A DNA stretch of 64,000 nucleotides from contig NZ_JALIFO010000016.1 in the NCBI RefSeq assembly GCF_022867805.1, forward strand, positions 1-64,000, given 5' to 3'. This stretch comes from Cuneatibacter sp. NSJ-177. GTDB taxonomy: Bacteria > Bacillota > Clostridia > Lachnospirales > Lachnospiraceae. Below are positions 51,557 to 61,461 of this stretch, piece after piece. The notes below the pieces were generated by a model. The model was not told the DNA's origin. It searched no databases and worked only from the letters and a program-made list of their open reading frames with translations. Positions within the stretch are counted from its first letter, which is position 1, and each line of letters opens with the position of its first letter. Both the position numbers and the translations under genes were made by a program.

Positions 51557-52498
51557 TCAGATCTGATGCGATACTCGCAGGCTCCGATACCATTCCCGCT
51601 CCTTCCGGTAACATTCCTGCGCTTCCTCGACGGACACCGCCTGAAAACGAACCGCATCCCCCGCCTTTTTCTGAGCGATAAGAGGAAGATCCGCGGTAAT
51701 GACATTGGCGATCTTGGGATACCCTCCCGTGGTCTGCCGGTCGGACAGCAGTACGATGGGCTGACCATTCGCTGGAACCTGGATGGCGCCGAAGCTGATG
51801 CCGTCGGAAAGAATATTGGAGTCCCCCACCGCTTCAATCACCGGCCCCCTAAGACGGCATCCCATGCGGTCCGAGTCCGGCGCCACGGTATAGCACTCAC
51901 TCAGGAATGTCTGGATTCCCCTTTTGGTAAACCGATCCGCCTGAGGCCCCAGCACCACGCGCACCGTACTCTCCTTTAAAAAGTGCTCAGGCGTCAGCCT
52001 TCTCTGTTCCATGTCCGGCAGGACCGGCAGAGGATGACGGAAAAGGATTTCGTCATGTTTTTGCAGCGCTCTCCCATACCAGCCGCCGATCCCTCCGCGC
52101 AGATAGGTGGAACGGCTTCCCATCACCAGCGGAACCCGAAGTCCTCCGGCAAAGGCCAAATAGGCGCGGCATCCGCTCGCTGCCATGGCAAAATGCAAAA
52201 CCTGCCCGGCCCGGACCGCCACCGCCTGATATCTGGGAACAGGTTTTCCGTCCAGAGTCGGGAAAAAATCGCCCCCGGCAATGGCAATCACATTGGGAAG
52301 GCCGAATAAAATTTTCGGACCGAGGAGAGTCATCTCCAGCACTGCTTCCCCCTCCTCGTTCCCTAAAAGAAGATTGGCGCACGCCGCAGAACGGGGATCC
52401 GTCACGCCGGACACCGGCACACCGAATGCCTGATAGCCGGTACGCCCTCCGTCCTGCACCGTGGTGAGCGCCCCTGGTTCCAAAATATGAATTCCCAT
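51557..52498 (-). CDS. pxpC: 5-oxoprolinase subunit C
   Basis: ATG 52498 overlaps the pxpB stop and follows GGAGGAAG (313 aa). The biotin-dependent carboxyltransferase-like KipA fold is shown by LTTVQDGGRTGYQAFGVP, then GVTDPRSAACANLLLGN, and YLAFAGGLRVPLVMGS. Together with PxpA and PxpB it hydrolyses 5-oxoproline to glutamate with ATP. Confidence 0.93.
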   Translation of the reverse strand: MGIHILEPGALTTVQDGGRTGYQAFGVPVSGVTDPRSAACANLLLGNEEGEAVLEMTLLGPKILFGLPNVIAIAGGDFFPTLDGKPVPRYQAVAVRAGQVLHFAMAASGCRAYLAFAGGLRVPLVMGSRSTYLRGGIGGWYGRALQKHDEILFRHPLPVLPDMEQRRLTPEHFLKESTVRVVLGPQADRFTKRGIQTFLSECYTVAPDSDRMGCRLRGPVIEAVGDSNILSDGISFGAIQVPANGQPIVLLSDRQTTGGYPKIANVITADLPLIAQKKAGDAVRFQAVSVEEAQECYRKEREWYRSLRVSHQI

Positions 52499-53229
52499 CA
52501 GAACACTTCCTCCCATGTCCGGCAGTGATATCTACCGTTTCTCTCCTCCTCTTCAATCTCTCGGTAAGTCTCCGCGTCGATGACCGCAAAGCGGACAACT
52601 TGTCCGGCCATCAGCAAAAACGGCTGTTCCCGCTCCGGCGCGAAGAGGCGGACCGGCGTTCTCCCCACAAGCCGATGCCCTCCGGGGGAGCGGATGGCGT
52701 AGAGAAAGGCCTGGTTGCCGGCAATACTGACGGAACCAGCCGGAATTTCCACACGGGGAGTGTCCAGACGAGGCGTATGCAGTTCTTTCGCGAGACCTCC
52801 GAGGTAGGCGCTTCCCGGTGTAAATCCCATCATATAGATCCGGTAATCGCTTCCGGTATGCAGACGGATTGCCTCCTCCACGGTCAGATGATGGTAACGG
52901 GCCACGTATTCCAAATCCGGCCCTGCGGTTCCTCCATACAGCACAGGAAGCTCCACGATCTGCCGCCGTCTTTCCTTTCGTATTTCCAGCCGCCCCATCC
53001 GCTGCCTCAATTGGTCCAGCAGCTTTGAATATCCGATTCGGTTCGGCCGGTAATGAACTGTCAGGGAGCAATAGGCTGGGACAAGTTCCGACACACCTTC
53101 GATCGGCTCCGCACGGAGCAATTCCGAAAGAGCCCGCACCTTTTGATTGACCGCCTCGCTGATGCAATCGCCGAACACAACTGTCAACGCGCAGTCCCCG
53201 GCGATCCGATATTCTATCCTTCTTTCCAT
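52498..53229 (-). CDS. pxpB: 5-oxoprolinase subunit B
   Basis: The 243-residue protein of the KipI/PxpB family has a cyclophilin-like fold with GFTPGSAYLGGL, SVSIAGNQAFLYA and SPGGHRLVGRTP. It directly follows pxpA with no gap and overlaps pxpC, so the three subunits are made together. Similarity to the KipI antikinase is known, but the complete pxpABC set favours the oxoprolinase role. Confidence 0.93.
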   Translation of the reverse strand: MERRIEYRIAGDCALTVVFGDCISEAVNQKVRALSELLRAEPIEGVSELVPAYCSLTVHYRPNRIGYSKLLDQLRQRMGRLEIRKERRRQIVELPVLYGGTAGPDLEYVARYHHLTVEEAIRLHTGSDYRIYMMGFTPGSAYLGGLAKELHTPRLDTPRVEIPAGSVSIAGNQAFLYAIRSPGGHRLVGRTPVRLFAPEREQPFLLMAGQVVRFAVIDAETYREIEEEERNGRYHCRTWEEVF

Positions 53230-54003
53230 CTATGCCTCCACAATCTCCGACAATTTTTTTACCTGGATTTTTTGCTCCTTAAAGGCTCTGCGAAGCGCTC
53301 TTACCAATGCCACAGCGGAAGGGTTATCTCCATGGACACAGAGAGAATCCACGGAAAACTCCAATTCTTTGCCGGAAAGGGCGGACAGCTTTCCGGTCTG
53401 AATCAACCGGACCGCCCGGTCAATGACCTCCTCTTGTTCCTCAAGAACCGCGCCTTCCCGGCTGCGGGGCGCCAGCGTGCCGTCGTCCAGAAAACCACGG
53501 TCAATGGGAATTTCAGCCGCCACCCTCAGCCCGGCTTTTCTGCCGGCTTTCACCAGGCAGCTGCCGGAAAGACCCAGCAGGATCAAAGACGGGTTCACAG
53601 AGGCGACCCCTTCGGCGATGGCTTCCGCCAGCCTCATGTCCTGAACTGCCATGTTGTAAAGAGCTCCATGGGGTTTCACATGCTGCAAAGGCACGCCATT
53701 GGCTTTCGCCATAGCCGTAAGGGCTCCGATCTGATAAATCACATACTGCCTGGCCTCGTCCAAAGACACATTCAGATTCCGACGTCCGAATCCCATTAAA
53801 TCCGGAAATCCCGGATGAGCACCGACGGCTGCCCCTTCCTTCTTTGCCAGACGGATGGTTCTCTCCATCACGTCGGGGCTCCCGGCATGATATCCACAAG
53901 CCACGTTGGCTGAGGTAATCTTTGCAATCACATCGGCATCCATCCCGATCTGGTAAGCGCCGAAGCTCTCTCCCAGATCACTATTGAGATCAACCTGAAA
54001 CAT
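53230..54003 (-). CDS. pxpA: 5-oxoprolinase subunit A
   Basis: The 257-residue LamB/YcsF family protein has DLNSDLGESFGAYQIG, SANVACGYHAGSP, GAHPGFPDLMGFGRR and KPHGALYN. It is the catalytic, TIM-barrel-like partner of PxpBC. A pyroglutamyl peptidase gene lies upstream, so the substrate is probably pyroglutamate released from peptides. Confidence 0.95.
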   Translation of the reverse strand: MFQVDLNSDLGESFGAYQIGMDADVIAKITSANVACGYHAGSPDVMERTIRLAKKEGAAVGAHPGFPDLMGFGRRNLNVSLDEARQYVIYQIGALTAMAKANGVPLQHVKPHGALYNMAVQDMRLAEAIAEGVASVNPSLILLGLSGSCLVKAGRKAGLRVAAEIPIDRGFLDDGTLAPRSREGAVLEEQEEVIDRAVRLIQTGKLSALSGKELEFSVDSLCVHGDNPSAVALVRALRRAFKEQKIQVKKLSEIVEA

Positions 54004-54045
54004 CGCTCTTCTTCCTCTCCCTCTAAAATTTTATTTCGTTATGAC

Positions 54046-54082
54046 AGACGCCGGACAGTTTTCCCAAACCCGCCCGGCGTCT
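54046..54082. other. Stem-loop between pcp and pxpA
   Basis: AGACGCCGG and CCGGCGTCT form a perfect 9-bp stem with a 19-base loop in the 161-base gap between the peptidase and pxpA genes. No T run follows on the minus strand. It may stabilise or separate mRNA segments. Confidence 0.4.
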
Positions 54083-54164
54083 AAAGATCTCTGATCCGGC
54101 TCCTGTGAGCCTTCTTTTCTTCTCATATAGGGTGATGTCTGCGCAAGCAGCGATCGCCCTTTTA

Positions 54165-54809
54165 TCACAGAGATTCCCGGTACTCGTCCAGGCTTCTCAC
54201 CGGCAGTGTCAGCGTCCTTCCAATCTCCTCCAGGCAGAAGACCAGCGCACGGGCACACTCCTGAGGGGTCATCGTATTTTCCCTGGTCCCGTCCGGAACC
54301 ATGGGAAGATGAAGGAACCCCGCCTGAAGACCCGGATACCGGGTGGCTGCAAAATGCAGGGCAGCGTACAGGACACAATTACACTGATTTTGTCCCGCGC
54401 TGAAGCTGTAGCGGACCGGAATCCCTTCTTTTTTCAGGCGTTGATGCACGGCCTCGTAGGGAAAGCTGCTGAAATAAGCCGCGGGACCTCCGGCAAAGAT
54501 CGGCTGCTCCCGCAAGTCCACCTCAAAATCCCCGTCCGGACCGGAGGCCAAATTGAGACCCACCCGCTCGATCAACAGCGGGGGAACCGGATAGCCCTGC
54601 CCCGTTCCCAGCCACACGTCCGGCTTTGTCTCCGCAAGCGCCTTTTCCAGCTCATCGACACAGCCGAACCACTTTACCGGAAGAATCCTCGTCTCGATCC
54701 GGCAGCCGGAGACTTCCTTCGGCAAAAGACGAACTGCCTCCCCCGAAGAATTTTTCTCCTGCCCTAAAAACGGCTGAAAGCCAGTCACCAAGATCGTCGG
54801 TTTCTTCAT
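54165..54809 (-). CDS. pcp: Pyroglutamyl-peptidase I
   Basis: The 214-residue cysteine peptidase (C15) has ILVTGFQPFLGQEKNSSGE at the N-terminus, the Glu region LIERVGLNLA, the active Cys in AGQNQCNCVLY, and the His in GFLHLPMVP. It removes N-terminal pyroglutamate from peptides. Next to pxpABC this gives a complete route from pyroglutamyl peptides to glutamate. Confidence 0.95.
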   Translation of the reverse strand: MKKPTILVTGFQPFLGQEKNSSGEAVRLLPKEVSGCRIETRILPVKWFGCVDELEKALAETKPDVWLGTGQGYPVPPLLIERVGLNLASGPDGDFEVDLREQPIFAGGPAAYFSSFPYEAVHQRLKKEGIPVRYSFSAGQNQCNCVLYAALHFAATRYPGLQAGFLHLPMVPDGTRENTMTPQECARALVFCLEEIGRTLTLPVRSLDEYRESL

Positions 54810-54864
54810 GTTATCCTGCCTCCTTCCCGCCCCAAATACCTGGGGAATTGTACTGCGTTATCAA

Positions 54865-56328
54865 TCAGTTTCCAACAGACGCCTCCCTGGCATCGATTTC
54901 CGCCTGCATCTGAGGGAGCTTCTTTTCATACCGCCATACCACGTAGGCGGAAATCGCTCCGATGATCAGACAGATACAGGGAATCAGAGAGTTTTCCATG
55001 CGGAACAGGGTCATCACGGACGCGCTCTGACTCTGGGCCTGGGGCACATAATTCACCATGCTGAGCAGGAAAGCGGCAACAGGACCGCCGGCTGCGATTC
55101 CAAGCTTGGCTGCTGTGGTGAACCCAGACATCAAAATCGCATCGTTGTCCACGCCGGTTTTCCATTTTCCGTACACGCGGGAATCAAACATACAAAGCAG
55201 AACCGTCGCACCGATCAAACCGCCGCCGAAACTGGAGATTCCCCAGCTGGCAATCATCAAAGCCCGGAACTGGTCCGCAAAGATAAAACGTGCCAGATAG
55301 CCGCAGGAAGAAAGAATGCAGCCCAGCATGGCGGTTCCGCCGTTGCCCAGTTTTTTGATAAAAAGCGGAAGCAGCAGGACGCCCACCACAGATGCCGGCG
55401 TCGTAATCGTAGAGTAAAGAGAGACCAGATTCACATCCCTCAGATTATACATATAATACTGTACCATGGAGGACTGCATAATGGATTCGCCGATGGCGTA
55501 AGTGGCATACATCACCACGCAGAGGAGCCAAACCTTGTTGCTGATCGCCGCGCGAACCACGGTAAGGATCGGTGTTTTTTTCTTCTTGTGCTCCTGAACT
55601 TGATTTGTCCCCTTTTCCTCTACCTCCAGATGCTCCAAAGGCTCATAGCCCTTGGTTACCGCATAAGCGGTCAGGAACATGACGGCGTACAGCACGCCAT
55701 AGATGATGGCCACATAGGACAGGCCGATCCGTACATTGTTGGCGCCCAGAAGGTTGGCCAGCGGAAGAGAAACCGCCATGGCAAGGTAAGAACCGGCCAC
55801 GGAAAAGATGGTGTTCAGCTGGTTGATTTTACTTCTCTCCACTTTATTGCTGGTAATCCGGCCCAACAGCGCATTGGCGGGAATGTTGTTGGCCGTGCAG
55901 CCCATGGCGTATCCGATATAGGTGACGGCAATCCAAAAGATCTGTCCGGCAGAACTGATGTTTGGCACACAAAACATCAAAGCCAGCAGCAGGCCGCTGG
56001 GCACGGAAAAATATTTCAGCCAGAACCGGCACTTTCCTTCTTTTGATTCGGTCCGGTCCACCATGGCGCCCATCATAGGGTCGTTAACGATATCCCAGAT
56101 CTTTGAAATCAGAAAGATCGCGCTGACAATTTTCCCGTCAATCCCCATCAGATCGGTATAGTAATAGACCCCATAGACCGTGAGAAACGTGCTGGACATC
56201 ATACGGGCAAATCCGTTCATCGAAAAACAGATCTTCACCCACATCGGAATCTTTATATCTCTTATCTTTGTTAGTACGTGATCGCTCATATTTTTCTTTT
56301 CTATGCGACGCCTAAAGGAGGCGTGCAT
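54865..56328 (-). CDS. MFS transporter, GPH cation-symporter type
   Basis: This is a 487-residue protein with 12 hydrophobic segments and GPH-family features: GFARMMSSTFLTVYGVYYYT, then ISKIWDIVNDPMMGAMVDRT near the N-terminus and a central loop. ATG 56328 follows AGGAAGAGCGT; a second ATG at 56289 would give a more usual N-terminus (MSDHVLTKIRDI) but lacks a ribosome site. GPH members often carry sugars. The neighbours suggest that this one imports a peptide, a pyroglutamyl compound or an acylated amino acid, which is inference. Confidence 0.85.
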   Translation of the reverse strand: MHASFRRRIEKKNMSDHVLTKIRDIKIPMWVKICFSMNGFARMMSSTFLTVYGVYYYTDLMGIDGKIVSAIFLISKIWDIVNDPMMGAMVDRTESKEGKCRFWLKYFSVPSGLLLALMFCVPNISSAGQIFWIAVTYIGYAMGCTANNIPANALLGRITSNKVERSKINQLNTIFSVAGSYLAMAVSLPLANLLGANNVRIGLSYVAIIYGVLYAVMFLTAYAVTKGYEPLEHLEVEEKGTNQVQEHKKKKTPILTVVRAAISNKVWLLCVVMYATYAIGESIMQSSMVQYYMYNLRDVNLVSLYSTITTPASVVGVLLLPLFIKKLGNGGTAMLGCILSSCGYLARFIFADQFRALMIASWGISSFGGGLIGATVLLCMFDSRVYGKWKTGVDNDAILMSGFTTAAKLGIAAGGPVAAFLLSMVNYVPQAQSQSASVMTLFRMENSLIPCICLIIGAISAYVVWRYEKKLPQMQAEIDAREASVGN

Positions 56329-56590
56329 ACGCTCTTCCTTTCTTTATTTTGCAGGGCTATCCGGTATCATTTTTCGTATATCTCCAGTCTACTGGACGGC
56401 AGGATGCGCGTCAACTCTCCTGATCTCTTTCTATGTACATCGATGCCGTCTGCCAAAGACCTTCTCAATCTCCCTCTCTGAAACACCTGAAAGATCCCGG
56501 CGGACTTCTCATAAAATCACCTCTTTCTTCCCTCAGTCTTTTGCTTTTGGTTGTGCTTTTGGTTTTTAGTATTTGTTATCACATTTATCT

Positions 56591-56766
56591 ATGTATACAT
56601 TAATTTCGGTAAAATTAAGCACATATATCATGAATACTTTAATGTATACGTGCTTAAGGAAAGCATATCATACTTTTTTTCTATTTACAAGTATTTTTTT
56701 TGAATTTTTTCTCTTGCAACCTCCGGGTCCTCGTGGTATAATCAATTCATTCTTGTATACATTAAT
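56591..56766. promoter_or_regulatory. Divergent regulatory region with three TGTATACATTAAT-type sites
   Basis: TGTATACATTAAT occurs identically at 56592-56604 and 56754-56766, and an inverted close copy (TTAATGTATAC, at 56638-56650) lies between. ATGTATACAT at 56591-56600 is itself palindromic. The right copy lies about 12 bases downstream of the -10 of the rightward promoter, a repressing position. The GntR/FCD regulator encoded at 62452 is the nearest candidate binder. The rest of 56329-56793 is AT-rich and holds no gene. Confidence 0.65.
56714..56742 (+). promoter_or_regulatory. Promoter of the aminopeptidase operon
   Basis: TTGCAA (56714-56719), 17 bases, then TATAAT (56737-56742). The start site would be near 56749, just before the operator copy at 56754-56766. 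Confidence 0.75.
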
Positions 56767-56793
56767 AAATATATTATGACATAAGGAGATAAA

Positions 56794-58194
56794 ATGAACC
56801 AGAAAACAACGGCCTGGCATACATATCAAGAAAAGAATTGGCAGGAATTGGAGCAGCTTAGCGAATCCTACCGCCGTTATCTGGATGCCGGAAAGACCGA
56901 ACGGGAATGTATCGCAGAGTCAATCCGATTGGCGGAAGAGGCCGGTTTCCGTCCACTGGGTCCCGGCGCAGGACCCGGGGATCGGGTTTATGTCCAATAC
57001 ATGGGAAAAACCGCTGCTTTTTTCCATTTGGGAACAGAGCCTCTGGCCCAAGGGCTCAATATTCTCGGAGCTCATGTGGATTCGCCCCGGCTGGATGTAA
57101 AGGGAAATCCGCTGTACGAGGACGGCGGTCTGGCCTATCTCGATTTGCATTACTATGGAGGAATCAAAAAATACCAGTGGACCGCGATTCCCATGGCCCT
57201 GCACGGCGTTGTGATAAAAAAAGACGGAACCTCTTTTTCTTTATCTGTCGGGGAAGAGGATTCGGATCCCGTATTCACGATCACCGATCTGCTGCCGCAT
57301 CTGGCCGCCAAGCAGGCGGAGAAAAAAGCAGACGTAGTGGTGGAGGGGGAAGCCCTGGATCTATTGGCCGGAACGATTCCTGTATCCGATTGTGAGAAGG
57401 ACGTAGTATGCGCGGCGATCATGCGGATCCTCAAGGATACTTACGGCATGGAAGCAGATGATTTTCTCTCGGCCGAACTGGAAGTGGTTCCGGCCGGCCG
57501 CAGCCGGGAAGCCGGGTTCGACCGCAGCATGCTGCTCGCCTATGGACACGATGACCGCTCCTGCGCCTATACTTCCCTTCACGCCTTATTCCAGACGGAA
57601 AGCCCTCGCCGCACCTCCTGCTGTTTTCTCAGCGATAAGGAAGAAATCGGAAGCGTTGGAGCTTCCGGCGCACAATCAAATTTTTTCCCATTGGCGGTGG
57701 CGGAGCTATTAAAATCCGCCGGAGAGTTCTCCGAGTGGAATCTGCTTTTCTGCCTGCGCAACAGCGTGATGCTCAGCGCCGACGTGACGGCTGCCTATGA
57801 CCCTTTGTATGCCGACGTATACGAAAAACGAACGGCTGCTTATTTAGGCCGTGGAGTCGCATTTTGCAAATATACCGGATCCCGCGGCAAATCCGGCGCC
57901 AACGACGCCGAACCGGAGCTGATCGCACAACTTCGGCGTATCCTGGATCAGGCGGATGTAAGCTATCAATTCACGGAACTGGGACGGGTGGACGCCGGTG
58001 GCGGCGGCACCATCGCCATGTATTTTTCCCGTTATGGTATGCAGGTGATCGACTGCGGAATTCCGGTCCTCAGCATGCACGCTCCCTGGGAGCTGATCAG
58101 CAAGGCGGATCTATATGAAGCCCACCGGTGTTTTTTGTCTTTCCTGAAAGATGCAGTTCCCATCGGATCCATCAGGAGGTATCTTAATGTATAA
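56794..58194 (+). CDS. M18 family aminopeptidase
   Basis: The 466-residue zinc peptidase has the M18 ligand motifs GAHVDSPRLD (His94), YGHDDRSC, SDKEEIGSVGA and SMHAPWELIS in order. It releases N-terminal, often acidic, residues from peptides inside the cell and usually forms dodecamers. Length is normal for the family. The ATG follows TAAGGAGATAAA. It is the first gene of the rightward operon. Confidence 0.93.
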   Translation: MNQKTTAWHTYQEKNWQELEQLSESYRRYLDAGKTERECIAESIRLAEEAGFRPLGPGAGPGDRVYVQYMGKTAAFFHLGTEPLAQGLNILGAHVDSPRLDVKGNPLYEDGGLAYLDLHYYGGIKKYQWTAIPMALHGVVIKKDGTSFSLSVGEEDSDPVFTITDLLPHLAAKQAEKKADVVVEGEALDLLAGTIPVSDCEKDVVCAAIMRILKDTYGMEADDFLSAELEVVPAGRSREAGFDRSMLLAYGHDDRSCAYTSLHALFQTESPRRTSCCFLSDKEEIGSVGASGAQSNFFPLAVAELLKSAGEFSEWNLLFCLRNSVMLSADVTAAYDPLYADVYEKRTAAYLGRGVAFCKYTGSRGKSGANDAEPELIAQLRRILDQADVSYQFTELGRVDAGGGGTIAMYFSRYGMQVIDCGIPVLSMHAPWELISKADLYEAHRCFLSFLKDAVPIGSIRRYLNV

Positions 58195-59617
58195 GAAGGA
58201 AATCCAAGCCTATTTTCAAACTCGCCAGGAAGATTTGATTCAGGATGCGTGCCGCCTGATCCGCGTTAAAAGCGTCAAAGGTCCCGCCCTTTCCGGAAAA
58301 CCCTTCGGCCCCGGCCCTGCCGAAGCGCTGGCCGAGGCACTGGACATAGCTGCGGAAATGGGGTTTCAGACAAAAAATTATGACAATTACGCCGGAGCCG
58401 TTGATTTCAATGATAAGGAAAAACAGTTGGATATCCTGGCCCACCTGGACGTGGTTCCCGCCGGGGAGGATTGGACGAAAACAACTCCCTATCAGCCTGT
58501 CGTGATAGACGGCAGGTTGTACGGACGCGGAGCCTCCGATGATAAAGGCCCGGCTGTGGCGGCCCTTCATGCCATGAAAGCAATAAAAGATCTGAAAATC
58601 CCCCTGAAAAAGAACGTAAGACTGATTCTGGGCACCGATGAGGAAAGCGGCTGCGAGGACATCCGACATTACTATCAGCAGGAGGCGGAAGCTCCCATGA
58701 CCTTCACCCCGGACGCCTCTTTCCCCGTGATCAATGTGGAAAAAGGCGGCCTCCAAGGCTGCTTTACGGGAAAACTGGAAGAAGGAGCCGCTTTGCCGCG
58801 GGTGCGAAAACTGGACGCAGGCCTTCGCGGCAACATCATTCCGGATTCAGCGAGTGCTCTTCTGGAAGGATTTCCAAGAGAGGAGGTTTTATGGCTTGCA
58901 AAGCGGACGGCTGAAAAAACCGGGGCTTCTTTTCAGGTAAAGGACGCGGATGCGCCGGGCGGCACAGGAAAGGGGAACGGATTCCTGACCGTGACGGTCA
59001 CAGGCAGGAGCTCCCACTCCTCCCTCCCCACGGACGGAATCAATGCTCTGACGGCCCTCTTAGAGTTAATCTCCCGGCTTCCCGCCGCCGATTCCATGGG
59101 ATTTCGGACCCTTTGCGCCATCCAGAGCCTATTCCCTCACGGCGACTGGAAGGGAGTGGCAGCCCATGTCGCCATGTCAGATCCCATCTCCGGGGATCTG
59201 ACCCTCTGCTGCAATGTTTTGCACTATGAACCCGACTGTTTGACCGGTTCCTTTGACTGCCGGTCGCCGGTCTGCGCCACCAAAGAGCTGGTTCAGGACG
59301 TGCTGCTCCGGCAGCTAGAAGCCATCGGCCTTTCTGTATCCGGAGCCTTTCAGTATCCGGCCCACCACATTCCGGAGGACGCCCCCTTTGTCCGGACGCT
59401 GATGAAGTGCTACCGGGAATATACCGGCCGGGATAATAAACCCATGGCAATCGGCGGCGGAAGCTATGTACACGGTTTCAAAAACGGCGTCGCCTTCGGC
59501 TGCTCTTTTCCGGGCACGGACAACCGGATGCACGGAGCCGACGAATTTGCCGTGGTGGAAGAATTGGTGGTCAGCGCAATGATTTTTGCCCAGGTCATTG
59601 TGGATCTCTGCGGCTGA
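58187..59617 (+). CDS. pepV: PepV-type dipeptidase (M20)
   Basis: ATG 58187 behind AGGAGGTATCTTA gives 476 residues and overlaps the end of the aminopeptidase gene by eight bases. Metal-site motifs are LAHLDVVPAGEDW, GRGASDDKGP, GTDEESGCEDI and GTDNRMHGADE. PepV-type enzymes hydrolyse dipeptides with broad specificity. GGGSYVHGFKNG is also typical. Co-translation with the aminopeptidase suggests stepwise peptide breakdown. Confidence 0.93.
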   Translation: MYKKEIQAYFQTRQEDLIQDACRLIRVKSVKGPALSGKPFGPGPAEALAEALDIAAEMGFQTKNYDNYAGAVDFNDKEKQLDILAHLDVVPAGEDWTKTTPYQPVVIDGRLYGRGASDDKGPAVAALHAMKAIKDLKIPLKKNVRLILGTDEESGCEDIRHYYQQEAEAPMTFTPDASFPVINVEKGGLQGCFTGKLEEGAALPRVRKLDAGLRGNIIPDSASALLEGFPREEVLWLAKRTAEKTGASFQVKDADAPGGTGKGNGFLTVTVTGRSSHSSLPTDGINALTALLELISRLPAADSMGFRTLCAIQSLFPHGDWKGVAAHVAMSDPISGDLTLCCNVLHYEPDCLTGSFDCRSPVCATKELVQDVLLRQLEAIGLSVSGAFQYPAHHIPEDAPFVRTLMKCYREYTGRDNKPMAIGGGSYVHGFKNGVAFGCSFPGTDNRMHGADEFAVVEELVVSAMIFAQVIVDLCG

Positions 59618-59687
59618 AGCCCGTGGAACATGCGATCTCTAAGAAAAGCAAACCACTACAAAGCCTATGATTAGAAGGAGACCTCCT

Positions 59688-61421
59688 ATGTTTGATCTTT
59701 TGATTCAAAACGCACGCATCTACGATGGGAGCGGAAAACCTCCCTTCCCCGGCGACATTGGTGTAACCGGCGGAATCATTTCGCAGATCGGCCCCTCCCT
59801 TCCCAGTCCAGCGAGACGGACCATCGACGCTGCCGGGCGGTGCGTCACTCCCGGCTTCATCGACATGCACTCCCACGCCGACCTGAGCATCGTCCAATAT
59901 CCCGATGCCGAGAGCCTCCTAGGACAGGGCATCACCACGGTTTTCTGCGGACATTGCGGCATGGGAATGGCGCCGGTGGGGCCGTACTGGAAGAGCCAGA
60001 ACGACGACCTTTTTGCCATGGACGATATTCTGCCCTTTGCCTCCGTCTCCTCCTATCCCGGCATGACGCCGGCCTGTGAGACGGAAAAGCTCCGCCCCGC
60101 CTACCGAAAGCGGTTCGGCGTGGAGATGGACTGGACTACCTTCCGCAGTTATCAGGAAAAGCTGACCCGGATGGGAGTGGGCGTCAATCTGGCCATGGAG
60201 GTCGGCCTCCAGCAGATCCGCCAGCAGACGCTGGGGCTTACCTGTAACCGCCCCGCCGACAGGCAGGAAATTCTTCGCATGGAAGAGCTGGTTCAGGAGG
60301 CCATGGAGGCCGGTGCCTTCGGACTTTCCATCGGCTATGACTACACGCCCGACATGTATGCCGGTGAGGAAGAGCTTCTTCGCCTGGCTGCCTTAGTCAA
60401 GCAATACGACGGCATTGTCAGTGCCCACACGAGAAACGGAAAATCCGGCTGTCCTGACTGGCAGGGGATCGATGGCATCCGGGAGTTCCTTGCGCTTGGA
60501 CAAAAGACCGGCGTCCGGGTCCACATCAGCCATATTCAGCCCGGTTTCCGCGCCCCTCTTTTGGATCAGTCTCTCCAGGATGAAAGCGCCCGCCGAACCT
60601 TGGAGGTGCTGGACGAGTACCGAAATCAGGGAGTCCGTGTTACCTGGGACGCGCTCCATCCGGATGCCTCCTCCATCTACTATTTTCCGGAGCTGTGCAG
60701 CTTTTTGACCTATTACATCATGGAGTGCGGCGGAAAAAGCCGTTTCCGGGAAAAGCTGACGGAGCCCTCCTACCGGTCTTTTCTGGCCGGGCAGATTCGC
60801 CAGGGAAATCATATCCTCTTTCCCCGGTTCCCCAAGGACCGTCCCATCACCCGATGCCAGAATCCGCAGGCGCTGGGAAAGACGGTGGAGAACCTGGCCG
60901 AGGACTCCGGGTGCTCTCCGGAGGAGCAGGTACTGCAAATTATCATGAAAGATATGGATACCTGCATCCGCCCCCTTCGCGCCTTTGAGCAGGCGCCCGG
61001 CAGTGAATTATTCTGGCGCCGGGAGGATGCGGTCATTGGAACGGACAACTGCGCGTTTCCCTACGACTATGAAGGACGCCCCAAGGACCTTCCCGCTTTC
61101 CGCAGCACGCCGGAAGCCTACGGAGGCATTGTCCACTTTCTAAAAAGGAGCCAGGACCTTCCGATGGAACAGACCATTCGGAAACTGACCGGAAATGCCG
61201 CCGCTCTGCTTGGGCTTAGAGACCGCGGCCTTTTAAAGCCTGGCTTTTGCGCCGATCTGGTCATGTTGGACCCGGAACGGCTGGATCCTTGCTACGGGGA
61301 GATCGACCCTCGCCAGAAGCCCGCGGGACTTGATTACGTCATCGTCAACGGGAAAATCGCCGTGGACCATCAAGTCCACACCCATGTCCGAAGCGGCCGG
61401 ATCCTCTCCCGCCCCGCCTGA
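59688..61421 (+). CDS. N-acyl-D-amino-acid deacylase family amidohydrolase
   Basis: ATG 59688 after AAGGAGACCTCCT gives 577 residues. The enzyme is of the D-aminoacylase family, with GFIDMHSHADLSI (first metal motif), FCGHCGMGMAP (Cys ligand), VSAHTRNGKSG, VHISHIQPGF and GTDNCAFPYDYEG. Such enzymes free D-amino acids from N-acyl forms; some family members act on other N-acyl amino acids. Its inclusion in a peptide-utilisation operon agrees with scavenging. Confidence 0.88.
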   Translation: MFDLLIQNARIYDGSGKPPFPGDIGVTGGIISQIGPSLPSPARRTIDAAGRCVTPGFIDMHSHADLSIVQYPDAESLLGQGITTVFCGHCGMGMAPVGPYWKSQNDDLFAMDDILPFASVSSYPGMTPACETEKLRPAYRKRFGVEMDWTTFRSYQEKLTRMGVGVNLAMEVGLQQIRQQTLGLTCNRPADRQEILRMEELVQEAMEAGAFGLSIGYDYTPDMYAGEEELLRLAALVKQYDGIVSAHTRNGKSGCPDWQGIDGIREFLALGQKTGVRVHISHIQPGFRAPLLDQSLQDESARRTLEVLDEYRNQGVRVTWDALHPDASSIYYFPELCSFLTYYIMECGGKSRFREKLTEPSYRSFLAGQIRQGNHILFPRFPKDRPITRCQNPQALGKTVENLAEDSGCSPEEQVLQIIMKDMDTCIRPLRAFEQAPGSELFWRREDAVIGTDNCAFPYDYEGRPKDLPAFRSTPEAYGGIVHFLKRSQDLPMEQTIRKLTGNAAALLGLRDRGLLKPGFCADLVMLDPERLDPCYGEIDPRQKPAGLDYVIVNGKIAVDHQVHTHVRSGRILSRPA

Positions 61422-61461
61422 AAATGGGAGGGGAAATACATGGAATAGAAAGGAACGCGAT

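Noticed and set aside
56278-56779. Several + strand frames between the transporter and the aminopeptidase
   Set aside because: AT-rich promoter/operator DNA with no ribosome sites; compositions are unlike proteins.
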